Below, in pieces: positions 1 to 7,317 of a stretch of 64,000 nucleotides of DNA (positions within the stretch are counted from its first letter, which is position 1; every line of letters begins with the position of its first letter). A program made the position numbers and the translations under genes. Source of the stretch: Flavobacterium ammonificans (lineage in GTDB: Bacteria; Bacteroidota; Bacteroidia; Flavobacteriales; Flavobacteriaceae); contig NZ_AP025185.1 in the NCBI RefSeq assembly GCF_020886115.1, positions 2,170,001 to 2,234,000 of the forward strand. Direction: 5' to 3'. The notes below the pieces were generated by a model. It saw only the letters and a program-made list of their open reading frames with translations, ran no database searches and was not told where the DNA came from.

Positions 1-415
1 CCTCTTCTAAACCAATGGCTTTTAATGTTGGAACTGCCTCACGGTAGGTTTTATCAATCAAATCAGGCAACTTCACAGAAGAATAACCCGATGCGTTAAT
101 TTTAATATATACTTTACGACCCACTTTCACTTTCGTGCCTGGCAATGGATCTTGCTCTACCACAGTAAATGCAGGATAATCGCCTCTAAAATCAACACTA
201 TCCAAAAGTACGTAGTCCAAATCCAACTCGTCTAGCTTGTCCTCTACCTGCTCTTCGGTTAGTTTACTTAAATTCGGCACGGCAATTTCATGTCCGTGAT
301 CAGTTGTAAAAGTCAACCAATGCATAAACAAATAACCCAAAACTGCAATAATAGCGAGAGCAGCCAAAACTTGACCCACAAACACCCGACTAGTTAGATA
401 CTTACGTAAACTCAT
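1..415 (-). CDS. PASTA domain protein, 3' end outside window
   Basis: Only the first 138 codons lie in the window; the gene continues past base 1. A short basic N-terminus (MSLRKY) precedes one hydrophobic segment at about residues 11-33, so this is a single-pass membrane protein with its C-terminal part outside the cytoplasm. A first PASTA repeat follows at about 45-110 (AVPNLSKL, then DPLPGTKVKVGR), and a second starts at about 114 (VKLPDLIDKTYREA). PASTA repeats bind peptidoglycan or muropeptides in other families. No kinase domain precedes them here. It is divergent from ddl, a peptidoglycan precursor enzyme, which agrees with a cell-wall role. The domain call is firm; the cellular role is inferred. 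Confidence 0.85.
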   Translation of the reverse strand, partial: MSLRKYLTSRVFVGQVLAALAIIAVLGYLFMHWLTFTTDHGHEIAVPNLSKLTEEQVEDKLDELDLDYVLLDSVDFRGDYPAFTVVEQDPLPGTKVKVGRKVYIKINASGYSSVKLPDLIDKTYREAVPTLKAIGLEE

Positions 416-435
416 AAATTTATTTTTAGTAGGCA

Positions 436-443
436 CAAAGATA
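436..443 (-). promoter_or_regulatory. -7 promoter element of the PASTA gene
   Basis: TATCTTTG on the minus strand matches the Bacteroidota -7 consensus TAnnTTTG and lies 20 nt upstream of the ATG at 415. No well-spaced -33 TTG was identified. Confidence 0.6.
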
Positions 444-491
444 AACCTATTTCGTTTCAAAAAAAATGATAATTTTGTTTACTAGTTGGTT

Positions 492-584
492 GGAGCTATT
501 TCCCGCTATCCGCTTTATCTTTTTTTGGCAAAAAGCCATAAAAAAAAGGATGCCGTCCCGAAACTTCGGGACCGGGGCTAGGGA
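492..584. repeat. Flavobacterial intergenic repeat element
   Basis: A GC-richer block between the PASTA gene and ddl. It begins GGAGCTATTTCCCGCT and ends GGGGCTAGGG. Inside are a small hairpin TGGC-AAAAA-GCCA (526-538) and a perfect 8-bp stem GTCCCGAA/TTCGGGAC with a 2-nt loop (555-572). I recognise this start/end combination from memory as a widespread non-coding repeat in Flavobacterium genomes; only one copy lies here. It has no ORF. Its base composition differs visibly from the AT-rich flanks. Confidence 0.6.
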
Positions 585-631
585 AAACCTTCAACAGCTA
601 TTGAAAATAAAAAAGACTTAAACCATTCTAA

Positions 632-1603
632 ATGAAAAACATTGCCATCATCATGGGCGGCTATTCTAGCGAATATAAAATTTCACTAATTAGCGGAAAC
701 GTCGTGTACCAATTCTTAGACAAAACTAAATTCAACGGATTTAGAATCCACATTTTCAAAGAAAAATGGGTCTATGTAGATGCCAATGATTCCGAATTCC
801 CTATTGATAGAAATGATTTTTCAGTAACCGTTGACGGAAAGAAAATCACTTTTGATTGTGTTTTCAATGCCATTCACGGCACTCCAGGCGAAGACGGATT
901 GATGCAAGCCTATTTCGAATTGCTTGGCATTCCACAAACCGCTTGCGATTATTACCAAGCAGCCTTGACTTTCAACAAACGTGATTTACTATCCGTTTTA
1001 AAACCCTATGGCATCAAAACGGCTACTTCATATTATTTGAACAAAGGCGATTTAATCGACACGAACGCTATTGTGGAAAAAGTTGGTTTGCCTTGTTTTG
1101 TAAAACCCAATAAAGCGGGTTCTAGTTTTGGAATATCCAAAGTAAAAACTGCTGCCGAATTGCCTATTGCCATTGAAGTAGCTTACAAAGAAGACAACGA
1201 AATAATCATTGAGAGTTTCTTGGACGGAACTGAGGTTTCTGTGGGAGTTATCAACTATAAAGGCGAAATTACAGTATTGCCAATCACTGAAATTGTTTCT
1301 GAAAATGATTTCTTTGATTACGAAGCCAAGTATTTAGGGAAATCACAAGAAATTACACCGGCTCGCATTTCAGATGAAATGACGCAAAAGGTGGGCGAAA
1401 TTGCCAAACGTGCCTACAAAGCCTTAAAAATGAAAGGATTCTCTCGTTCTGAATTCATCATTGTAGATGGCGAACCGCACATGCTAGAAATGAATACTAT
1501 TCCAGGTTTAACCACCGAAAGTTTACTGCCACAACAAGCCAAAGAAGCAGGAATTTCATTAGAAGATTTGTTTTCTAATGCGATTGAATTGGCTTTAGCT
1601 TAA
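632..1603 (+). CDS. ddl: D-alanine--D-alanine ligase
   Basis: Cytoplasmic ATP-grasp enzyme that joins two D-alanines for the peptidoglycan stem peptide. 323 aa, normal for the family. Visible signatures are the N-terminal GGYSSEYKISL loop, HGTPGEDG near residue 86, the KPNKAGSSFGI ATP-binding stretch near 160, and the C-terminal EMNTIPGLTTESLLPQ containing the metal and substrate binding N-x-x-P-G-x-T signature. The ATG at 632 starts exactly at the conserved N-terminus. It is divergent from the PASTA gene with the repeat element between them, and upstream of the toxin-antitoxin pair. Confidence 0.97.
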   Translation: MKNIAIIMGGYSSEYKISLISGNVVYQFLDKTKFNGFRIHIFKEKWVYVDANDSEFPIDRNDFSVTVDGKKITFDCVFNAIHGTPGEDGLMQAYFELLGIPQTACDYYQAALTFNKRDLLSVLKPYGIKTATSYYLNKGDLIDTNAIVEKVGLPCFVKPNKAGSSFGISKVKTAAELPIAIEVAYKEDNEIIIESFLDGTEVSVGVINYKGEITVLPITEIVSENDFFDYEAKYLGKSQEITPARISDEMTQKVGEIAKRAYKALKMKGFSRSEFIIVDGEPHMLEMNTIPGLTTESLLPQQAKEAGISLEDLFSNAIELALA

Positions 1604-1644
1604 AAATCAATAATTTAACTAACTTTGTAAAAAAATTAAATAGC

Positions 1645-1869
1645 ATGGTTGATTATAAATCCTATATAGAAATGAATGCTAACGTAAGATTCGGAAAACC
1701 AACTATAATCGGTACCCGAATTACGGTTTTTGATATTTTAAGTTGGCTAGCCAATGGAATGACTACAGACGAGATTGTAGAAGATTTTCCAGAATTAAAT
1801 GAAACTCAAATCAAAGCTTGTCTTGCTTATGCAGCTGACAGAGAACATAAAATTCAAATTGCATCGTGA
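1645..1869 (+). CDS. DUF433 family antitoxin
   Basis: 74-aa protein of the DUF433 family. The diagnostic pattern is GKPTIIGTRITVFDILSWL followed by G-x-x-x-x-E-I-V-E-D-FPELN, a compact winged-helix fold found in antitoxins. It is followed, with a 4-nt overlap (ATCGTGA), by a DUF5615 gene, the usual partner of DUF433; that pairing is the main support for a type II toxin-antitoxin role. As the proximal DNA-binding partner it probably autoregulates the pair, but no clear operator palindrome was seen at 1604-1644. Confidence 0.85.
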   Translation: MVDYKSYIEMNANVRFGKPTIIGTRITVFDILSWLANGMTTDEIVEDFPELNETQIKACLAYAADREHKIQIAS

Positions 1870-2207
1870 ATTTGTTGTTCGACCAAAATATCTCTTTCCG
1901 AATAATAGGGAAAATCAGTTCCTTATTTCCAAAAGCTAAACAAGTTAGGCAATTAGGAATTGAAAATTATTCTGATATTGAGATTTGGAAATTTGCAAAA
2001 GAAAACCACTACACTATTGTTACTTTTGATGCCGATTTTTTTGATTTATCAAATTTCAGAGGACATCCGCCCAAAATTATTTGGTTGCGTTTCGGAAACA
2101 CAAAAACAGATTTTCTTGCAGAAGTAATCAACTCAAAAAGTTCTATTATCCAAGATTTCATTCTATCTGAAGCTTATTCAGCAATTTCTTGCTTAGAAAT
2201 CAAATAA
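1866..2207 (+). CDS. DUF5615 PIN-like toxin
   Basis: 113 aa, GTG start overlapping the stop of the DUF433 gene. The N-terminus NLLFDQNISFRI carries the first acidic residue of the PIN-like fold. Central I-W-K-F-A-K-E-N and TIVTFDADFFDLS supply the conserved D-x-D-F, and PPKIIWLRFGN is the family's C-terminal strand. These are Mut7-C/PIN-like presumed RNases. With its DUF433 partner it forms a likely VapBC-like toxin-antitoxin module inserted between ddl and coaD. Catalytic activity is inferred from fold assignment only. Confidence 0.82.
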   Translation: MNLLFDQNISFRIIGKISSLFPKAKQVRQLGIENYSDIEIWKFAKENHYTIVTFDADFFDLSNFRGHPPKIIWLRFGNTKTDFLAEVINSKSSIIQDFILSEAYSAISCLEIK

Positions 2208-2222
2208 TTATCTCCTACAAAA

Positions 2223-2678
2223 ATGAGAAAAGCTATATTTCCAGGTTCATTTGACCCGATTACCTTAGGTCACGAAGACATCATCAACAGAGCCTTGCCT
2301 TTGTTTGATGAAATTGTGATTGCAATTGGAGTCAACGCCGATAAAAAATACATGTTTTCATTAGAAGAAAGAAAACGTTTTATTGAAGAGACTTTCAAAA
2401 ACGAACCTAAAATTTCGGTGATTACCTACGAAGGTTTGACGATTGATTTGTGTCATAAAATCAATGCTAACTTCATTTTACGCGGTTTGCGTAACCCTGC
2501 CGATTTCGAATTTGAAAAAGCCATTGCACACACCAACAGACGTTTATCTAAAATCGAAACTGTCTTTTTATTAACGGCTGCTAAAACTTCGTACATCAGT
2601 TCGAGCATTGTTCGTGATGTGATTCGTAATCACGGCGAATACGAGCTATTAGTTCCTGAAGCCGTTCGAGTACTATAG
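2223..2678 (+). CDS. coaD: Pantetheine-phosphate adenylyltransferase
   Basis: Fourth step of coenzyme A synthesis: 4'-phosphopantetheine plus ATP gives dephospho-CoA. 151 aa, typical size. The nucleotidyltransferase T/HxGH motif is T14-L-G-H17 within PGSFDPITLGH, and the second signature is ISSSIVRDV near residue 127. RGLRNPADFEFE is the conserved substrate loop. It starts 15 nt after the toxin gene, so the toxin-antitoxin pair may be co-transcribed with it. Confidence 0.97.
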   Translation: MRKAIFPGSFDPITLGHEDIINRALPLFDEIVIAIGVNADKKYMFSLEERKRFIEETFKNEPKISVITYEGLTIDLCHKINANFILRGLRNPADFEFEKAIAHTNRRLSKIETVFLLTAAKTSYISSSIVRDVIRNHGEYELLVPEAVRVL

Positions 2679-2741
2679 CATTTTATCCTAAATATTTGTG
2701 ATAAGCGCTATATAGCATTACTTTCGCCAAAAAACAAATTA

Positions 2742-3320
2742 ATGAGTTTAGATAGAGAATTAAACAAACGTAGTGGCGGTCAATGTGAATTGTGTGCTGC
2801 TACTGAAAACTTAAAAGTATATACCGTTTTACCTACTCAAAAAGGCGGAATTGACGAAAGCGTTTTTGCATGTGCTACATGTATTGACCAAATTGAAAAT
2901 CCAGATAATGTTGATTTAAACCACTGGCGTTGTTTGAACGACAGCATGTGGAGCGAACAAACCGCAGTTCAGGTTGTGGCTTGGAGAATGTTAAGCCGTA
3001 TGCGTGCAGCGGGTTGGCCACAAGAATTATTAGACATGATGTACCTTGACGAAGATACTTTAACTTGGGCGCAAGCCACCGGCGAAGGAGAAGAAGACGA
3101 AAACAAAATCATCCACCGCGATAGTAATGGTGTTATTTTGGAACACGGAGATTCTGTAGTTTTAATCAAAGACTTGAAAGTTAAAGGGTCAAGTATGGTG
3201 GCTAAACAAGGAACTGCAGTGCGTAACATTCGTTTGGATCACGAAAATGCAGAATACATTGAAGGAAAAGTTGATGGTCAACAAATTGTAATCATCACAC
3301 AATACGTGAAGAAAATATAA
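2742..3320 (+). CDS. PhnA-like zinc-ribbon protein
   Basis: 192 aa. The N-terminal zinc-ribbon has Cys pairs CELC (residues 15-18) and CATC (about 44-47). The C-terminal PhnA domain has DSNGVILEHGDSVVLIKDLKVKG and the SSMVAKQGT segment. The family is named after E. coli PhnA, but a direct role in phosphonate use is not established, and no phosphonate genes are present here. An imperfect -7 element (TACTTTCG) lies just upstream. Monocistronic by context: the repeat-filled gap follows and the next gene is on the other strand. Confidence 0.88.
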   Translation: MSLDRELNKRSGGQCELCAATENLKVYTVLPTQKGGIDESVFACATCIDQIENPDNVDLNHWRCLNDSMWSEQTAVQVVAWRMLSRMRAAGWPQELLDMMYLDEDTLTWAQATGEGEEDENKIIHRDSNGVILEHGDSVVLIKDLKVKGSSMVAKQGTAVRNIRLDHENAEYIEGKVDGQQIVIITQYVKKI

Positions 3321-3365
3321 TTTTCAATTACAACTAAAACAAAGGGGTTTAAAAATTAAATGTTA

Positions 3366-3438
3366 TGTCATTCCGAATTTATTTCGGAATCTATAAATAA
3401 TGGTACTATATAGAAGCTGAAACAAGTTCAGCTTGACA
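3366..3438. repeat. REP-like double-hairpin intergenic element
   Basis: Two perfect 8-bp stems in tandem: ATTCCGAA/TTCGGAAT (3370-3390, 5-nt loop) and AAGCTGAA/TTCAGCTT (3414-3434, 5-nt loop). The unit is bounded by TGTCA on the left and TGACA on the right, themselves inverted. This resembles repetitive extragenic palindromes common in Flavobacterium. It lies between convergent genes and may also act as a transcription barrier. Confidence 0.65.
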
Positions 3439-3483
3439 AGTTTAGTGTTTTTTTTAAACACCTTTTATTATTTATAATCATAC

Positions 3484-3511
3484 ATCGAATATCGTAAATC
3501 GTATATCGAAT
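3484..3511. repeat. Four degenerate 7-bp tandem repeats
   Basis: ATCGAAT, ATCGTAA, ATCGTAT and ATCGAAT follow each other without gaps, ending on the first base of the helicase stop triplet. The regular 7-nt period is clear; function is unknown. Confidence 0.5.
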
Positions 3512-4854
3512 TATTCTTCTTTCTTAATCACTTTTCGAGCGACTTCAATTTTGAACTTCTTCCCTTTCATTTTTTCGTCTCTCACGTTATGAAGTAAATC
3601 TTTCACTTTGTTGAATTTGACTGCTGCAAACGAAATGAAATCTTTGACTTCAATCAATCCTAAATCCCCTTTTTCTAATTTCCCTTTTTGAGAAAAGAAA
3701 CCTACAATATCAATCTTATTCAGTTTGTTTTTCTTTCCACCGCTAATGTAAATCGTTTGGAATTCAGGTGGTTTGGGTAAAACCGAAGCCGAATCTACTT
3801 TCAGTACGTCCATACCATAATCCAAATACTCCATTTTTTTCTCTGATTCATGTGCAATAATGTAAGCCGTTCCCGAAGCTTGCATACGAGCCGTACGCCC
3901 ATTTCGGTGTGTAAATTCGTCTTCTTTCAAAGGCAAATGATAATGGATTACGTGTTTCATCTCTGGAATGTCCAATCCACGTGCCGCTAAATCAGTAGTG
4001 ATTAAATAGCTCACACTTCCATTTCTAAACTGAATTAAAGCTCGTTCTCGTTCGTCCTGATCCATTCCGCCATGATAGTAAGTCGCATAGATTCCTTTAG
4101 TATTTAAAGTGTCGCTAATGCGTTCAGCCGCATCACGATGATTACAAAAAATAATCGCAGCTTGCGATTTCAACGTACATATCAATTGAAACAAAGTATT
4201 GATTTTATCTTTCTCTTTAGAAACTACCATTTTCATACTTAAGTTATTCTCCTCTTGTGTTTCGGGAATAAAATCCAAAACCGTAGGATTGACAACTCGA
4301 GTGTATTTTGGAATTTCAATATCGGAAGTAGCCGATACCAAAACGCGTTTGTTTAGTTTGGTTAATTTGCCAATGATAAACGACATCTGTTCGTGAAACC
4401 CTAATTGTAAGGATTTATCAAATTCATCTAAAATCAAAGTTTGAATTTTATCCACTCGGAAAGTACCTCGGTCAATATGATCAGCGATTCGACCTGGAGT
4501 TCCAATCAGCACCGCTGGCGGATTACTTAAGTTTTTGATTTCTGTATCAATAGAGTGACCACCATAACAGGTATTTACTTTATAATCCGTACCCATTTTT
4601 TTCCAAACCTGTTCTATTTGCAAACCCAACTCACGAGAAGGAACTAAAATTAAACATTGCACTGAAAGAATTTCGGGTTGTAATAATTCGAAAATTGGCA
4701 ATAAAAAAGCCAATGTTTTTCCGGAACCCGTTGGCGAAAGCAATAAAACATTGTTATCGTTTAGAATAGCGTCTTGGGCTACTTCTTGCATTTCATTTAG
4801 ACTTTCAATGCCTAAATTAAAAAGGATATTGTTAGAATGGTGTTTTGTATTCAT
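3511..4854 (-). CDS. DEAD-box RNA helicase with DbpA-type RNA-binding domain
   Basis: 447 aa. The RecA1 domain has the Walker A SPTGSGKT, PSRELGLQ, GTPGR, the Walker B as DEFD rather than DEAD, and SAT. The RecA2 domain has TTDLAARGLDIP and HRNGRTAR. A C-terminal DbpA RNA-binding domain starts at about 375 (KLNKIDIVGFFSQKG). DbpA-type enzymes act on 23S rRNA during large-subunit assembly; the same role is inferred here. The start is set at 4854 rather than the in-frame ATG at 4896 because a TATCTTTG promoter element lies between the two, so the longer N-terminus would not be transcribed. Confidence 0.92.
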   Translation of the reverse strand: MNTKHHSNNILFNLGIESLNEMQEVAQDAILNDNNVLLLSPTGSGKTLAFLLPIFELLQPEILSVQCLILVPSRELGLQIEQVWKKMGTDYKVNTCYGGHSIDTEIKNLSNPPAVLIGTPGRIADHIDRGTFRVDKIQTLILDEFDKSLQLGFHEQMSFIIGKLTKLNKRVLVSATSDIEIPKYTRVVNPTVLDFIPETQEENNLSMKMVVSKEKDKINTLFQLICTLKSQAAIIFCNHRDAAERISDTLNTKGIYATYYHGGMDQDERERALIQFRNGSVSYLITTDLAARGLDIPEMKHVIHYHLPLKEDEFTHRNGRTARMQASGTAYIIAHESEKKMEYLDYGMDVLKVDSASVLPKPPEFQTIYISGGKKNKLNKIDIVGFFSQKGKLEKGDLGLIEVKDFISFAAVKFNKVKDLLHNVRDEKMKGKKFKIEVARKVIKKEE

Positions 4855-4858
4855 GGCG

Positions 4859-4866
4859 CAAAGATA
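4859..4866 (-). promoter_or_regulatory. -7 promoter element of the helicase gene
   Basis: TATCTTTG ends 4 nt before the ATG at 4854. The transcript would be nearly leaderless. This element decides the start codon. Confidence 0.65.
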
Positions 4867-4938
4867 GTGCTTTGGTTTGCGAATAAGAAAACCCAAGTCT
4901 TTATTTGATTCTTTTTCACTGATAATTTAAAAAAAAGC

Positions 4939-4946
4939 TACATTTG
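4939..4946 (+). promoter_or_regulatory. -7 promoter element of the M14 peptidase gene
   Basis: TACATTTG matches TAnnTTTG and ends 22 nt before the ATG at 4969. No -33 TTG at the expected distance was found. Confidence 0.5.
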
Positions 4947-4968
4947 ATTTTTATAAAAACTACCAAAA

Positions 4969-6699
4969 ATGAGATTTCTAACGATACTTTTATTCCTGTG
5001 TTCCTTGACTATTTTGGCACAAAAACAAACGAAATACGATACTTTTTTTGAAAAAGGAAACGGCAATCAATCGGCAACTTACCAAGAGACAATTGCTTAT
5101 TTTCAATTATTGGCAAATGATTTTGAAACCATCGATATAAAAACAATGGGCTTAACCGACAGTGGCGAACCTTTGCACATGGTTACCTTCAATTCGGATG
5201 CCACTTTTGACTTTGAGACTATTCAAAAAAACAAAGCCGTAGTATTAATCAACAACGGAATCCACGCAGGCGAACCTGACGGAATTGATGCTTCGATGCA
5301 GTTTTTTAGAGATTTGGCTTTAGGCAAAATAAAAGCGCCTAAAAACACTGTAATCGTGTGTATTCCGGTTTACAATATTGGCGGTGCATTGAACCGAAAC
5401 AGTTCCACCAGAGCCAATCAAAACGGACCAGAAGAATATGGTTTTAGAGGTAATGCTCGTAATTATGATTTGAATCGGGATTTCATTAAATCGGATACGA
5501 GAAATACTAAAAGTTTTGTGGAAATTTTCCATACCACTAATCCAGATGTGTTTATTGACAACCACGTGAGTAATGGTTCAGATTACCAATACAAACTGAC
5601 TTACATCATGACCGAACCGAGTAAATTAGGTTCTGTTTTAGGTTCGTATTTAAGAAAAGAAATGATGCCCAGCTTGGTTTCGGATTTACAAAAGAAAAAA
5701 ATCGAAACGACTCCTTATGTCAATACCTTTCACGAAACACCTGACCAAGGATTTGCTCAATTTTTTGACAGTCCGCGCTACACAACTGGCTATACTTCCC
5801 TATTCAATTCCATTGGATTTGTAGTAGAAACGCATATGCTAAAAAAATACGCAGATCGTGTCAAAGTCACCTACGAATTCATGAAATCTACTTTAGAATT
5901 CACCGATGCAAATTATTCCAAAATAAAGCAGATTAGAAAAGACAACGAAGCGCAATTTCAACCCAACAAAAACTACACTTTACAGTGGGAAGTGGACAAA
6001 AATATTCAAGAACCCTTCACTTTTTTAGGCTATGAAGCGGGTTATAAAAAAAGTGAAGCCACTACAGGCAAACGTTTGTATTACGACCGAAGCAAACCCT
6101 TCAAAAAAGAAGTACCTTTCTTTCCGCAATACAAGTCAGTCAAAGACATAACCATTCCAAAAGCTTATGTCATTCCGCGTGGTTTTTGGACTTTGATTGA
6201 ACTTATGAAAAGTAATGGAGTTGTATGTCAAACTATTCAAAAAGATACGATTATTGAAGTAGAAAGTTACCGAATTATTGATTTCAAAACTACAACTTCG
6301 GCTTACGAAGGACATTACAATCACCGAAACACAGTGGTCAACTCAAAGACCGAAAAAAGAGCTTTCGCAAAAGGAGATTATATTATTCCAACCCAACAAA
6401 AAGGCATTAAATACATTTTGGAAACATTAGAGCCAGAAGCCGTTGATTCGTATTTCAATTGGAATTTCTTCGATCCCATTTTACAACAAAAAGAAGGCTA
6501 TTCCGATTATGTATTTGAAGATACTGCAGCACAATTGTTAAAAGACAATCCGAAATTAAAAAGTGATTTGGAGGCAAAAAAACAAAAGGAACCCGAATTC
6601 CTGAACAATCCTAAAGCGCAATTGGATTGGATTTACAAGCAATCTATGTATTACGAAAAAGCGCATTTGAACTATCCTGTGTTCAGAATAACTAAATAA
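4969..6699 (+). CDS. Secreted M14 family zinc carboxypeptidase
   Basis: 576 aa with a cleavable signal peptide (MRFLTILLFLCSLTILAQ). The M14 zinc site is seen as H99-A-G-E102 (the HxxE motif within NNGIHAGEPDG) and H199 (IDNHVSNG). E287 in VVETHML is a candidate catalytic glutamate. Substrate-site features RNYDLNRDF and the N-R-N-S-S-T-R-A-N-Q segment are also present. The roughly 330-residue catalytic domain is followed by a 240-residue C-terminal extension without a recognised domain. No T9SS sorting domain is visible, so it is probably periplasmic or outer-membrane associated. Substrate unknown. Confidence 0.88.
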   Translation: MRFLTILLFLCSLTILAQKQTKYDTFFEKGNGNQSATYQETIAYFQLLANDFETIDIKTMGLTDSGEPLHMVTFNSDATFDFETIQKNKAVVLINNGIHAGEPDGIDASMQFFRDLALGKIKAPKNTVIVCIPVYNIGGALNRNSSTRANQNGPEEYGFRGNARNYDLNRDFIKSDTRNTKSFVEIFHTTNPDVFIDNHVSNGSDYQYKLTYIMTEPSKLGSVLGSYLRKEMMPSLVSDLQKKKIETTPYVNTFHETPDQGFAQFFDSPRYTTGYTSLFNSIGFVVETHMLKKYADRVKVTYEFMKSTLEFTDANYSKIKQIRKDNEAQFQPNKNYTLQWEVDKNIQEPFTFLGYEAGYKKSEATTGKRLYYDRSKPFKKEVPFFPQYKSVKDITIPKAYVIPRGFWTLIELMKSNGVVCQTIQKDTIIEVESYRIIDFKTTTSAYEGHYNHRNTVVNSKTEKRAFAKGDYIIPTQQKGIKYILETLEPEAVDSYFNWNFFDPILQQKEGYSDYVFEDTAAQLLKDNPKLKSDLEAKKQKEPEFLNNPKAQLDWIYKQSMYYEKAHLNYPVFRITK

Positions 6700-6700
6700 A

Positions 6701-6724
6701 AAAAGCTCCTTTACGGGAGCTTTT
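6701..6724. terminator. Bidirectional terminator between M14 peptidase and NUDIX genes
   Basis: Stem AAAAGCTCC/GGAGCTTTT with a 6-nt loop. The loop contains the stop triplet of the minus-strand NUDIX gene. A-runs and T-runs flank it on the appropriate sides for both convergent genes. Confidence 0.8.
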
Positions 6725-7310
6725 CTTCTTCAAATAATAATTTGATATTTTCATAGGAGTTCTTCAAAGCCTCTTTAATTTGTATTGGACTCAACCAAGC
6801 TACTTTTTCAATTCCTTCTTCGGCTTGGCCCACCAATGTCCCATCATAATCAGAAGTCATTTCAAACCAATGCGTGATTTTAAGTCGGTACTTGCCGTTG
6901 CGTTTAAAAACATGATAGGTTTTCTGAAGCTTTTTAGTCACTTTAAGTTTTCCAACTCCTGTTTCTTCTTCGACTTCGCGCATAGCAGTGTCCTCAATTT
7001 CTTCTCCTTTATTTGTTCCGCCTTTAGGCAAATCCCACTTTCCATTTCTAAAAATAAAAAGCACCTCCCCTTTTTTATTGTAAACCAAGCCACCACCCGC
7101 TTTATTTACAGGTATTTTTTCTTTTAAAGTTTTCAAAATTTCCTTTTCATCGGGATGATACAAATAGGCTTTTTGAATTTTATTTTGAAATATTTTTACA
7201 ATAAGCTGTTCGATGTCAATACTTTCTAACAAAAACAATTGGAAATCGGTCTCCTTAGAGATATGATTTGTTAAAAAAAGTGGTTTGTCGTTCACAAAAA
7301 CTTTATACAT
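6711..7310 (-). CDS. NUDIX hydrolase
   Basis: 199 aa from the ATG at 7310 (MYKVFVNDKP). The NUDIX box is complete: G-x5-E-x7-R-E-V-E-E-E-T-G-V around residue 125, preceded by GKWDLPKGG. The N-terminal 65 residues are not part of the NUDIX fold, and substrate specificity cannot be read. An in-frame ATG at 7406 would add 32 residues running through the pyrE 5' coding region and is rejected. Its start codon lies only 7 nt from that of pyrE on the other strand. Confidence 0.88.
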   Translation of the reverse strand: MYKVFVNDKPLFLTNHISKETDFQLFLLESIDIEQLIVKIFQNKIQKAYLYHPDEKEILKTLKEKIPVNKAGGGLVYNKKGEVLFIFRNGKWDLPKGGTNKGEEIEDTAMREVEEETGVGKLKVTKKLQKTYHVFKRNGKYRLKITHWFEMTSDYDGTLVGQAEEGIEKVAWLSPIQIKEALKNSYENIKLLFEEEKLP

Positions 7311-7313
7311 TTG
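7306..7313 (+). promoter_or_regulatory. pyrE promoter (TTG at 7285-7287, -7 element at 7306-7313)
   Basis: TACATTTG is preceded by TTG with an 18-nt gap, a good Bacteroidota promoter. It lies inside the first codons of the divergent NUDIX gene and overlaps that gene's start codon. It sets the pyrE start at 7318, because the in-frame ATG at 7285 lies upstream of the -7 element. Confidence 0.7.
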
Positions 7314-7317
7314 CACT

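Noticed and set aside
2969..3229. Open frame of 86 codons antisense to the PhnA-like gene
   Set aside because: Low-complexity Ser/Pro-rich translation, wholly inside a well-supported gene; a shadow frame.
3484..3511. CRISPR-like array
   Set aside because: Seven-base units without spacers; far too short for a CRISPR repeat, and no cas genes in the window.
4855..4896. Longer DEAD-box helicase start at 4896
   Set aside because: The promoter element TATCTTTG at 4859-4866 lies downstream of that ATG, and the extra 14 residues do not resemble the family.
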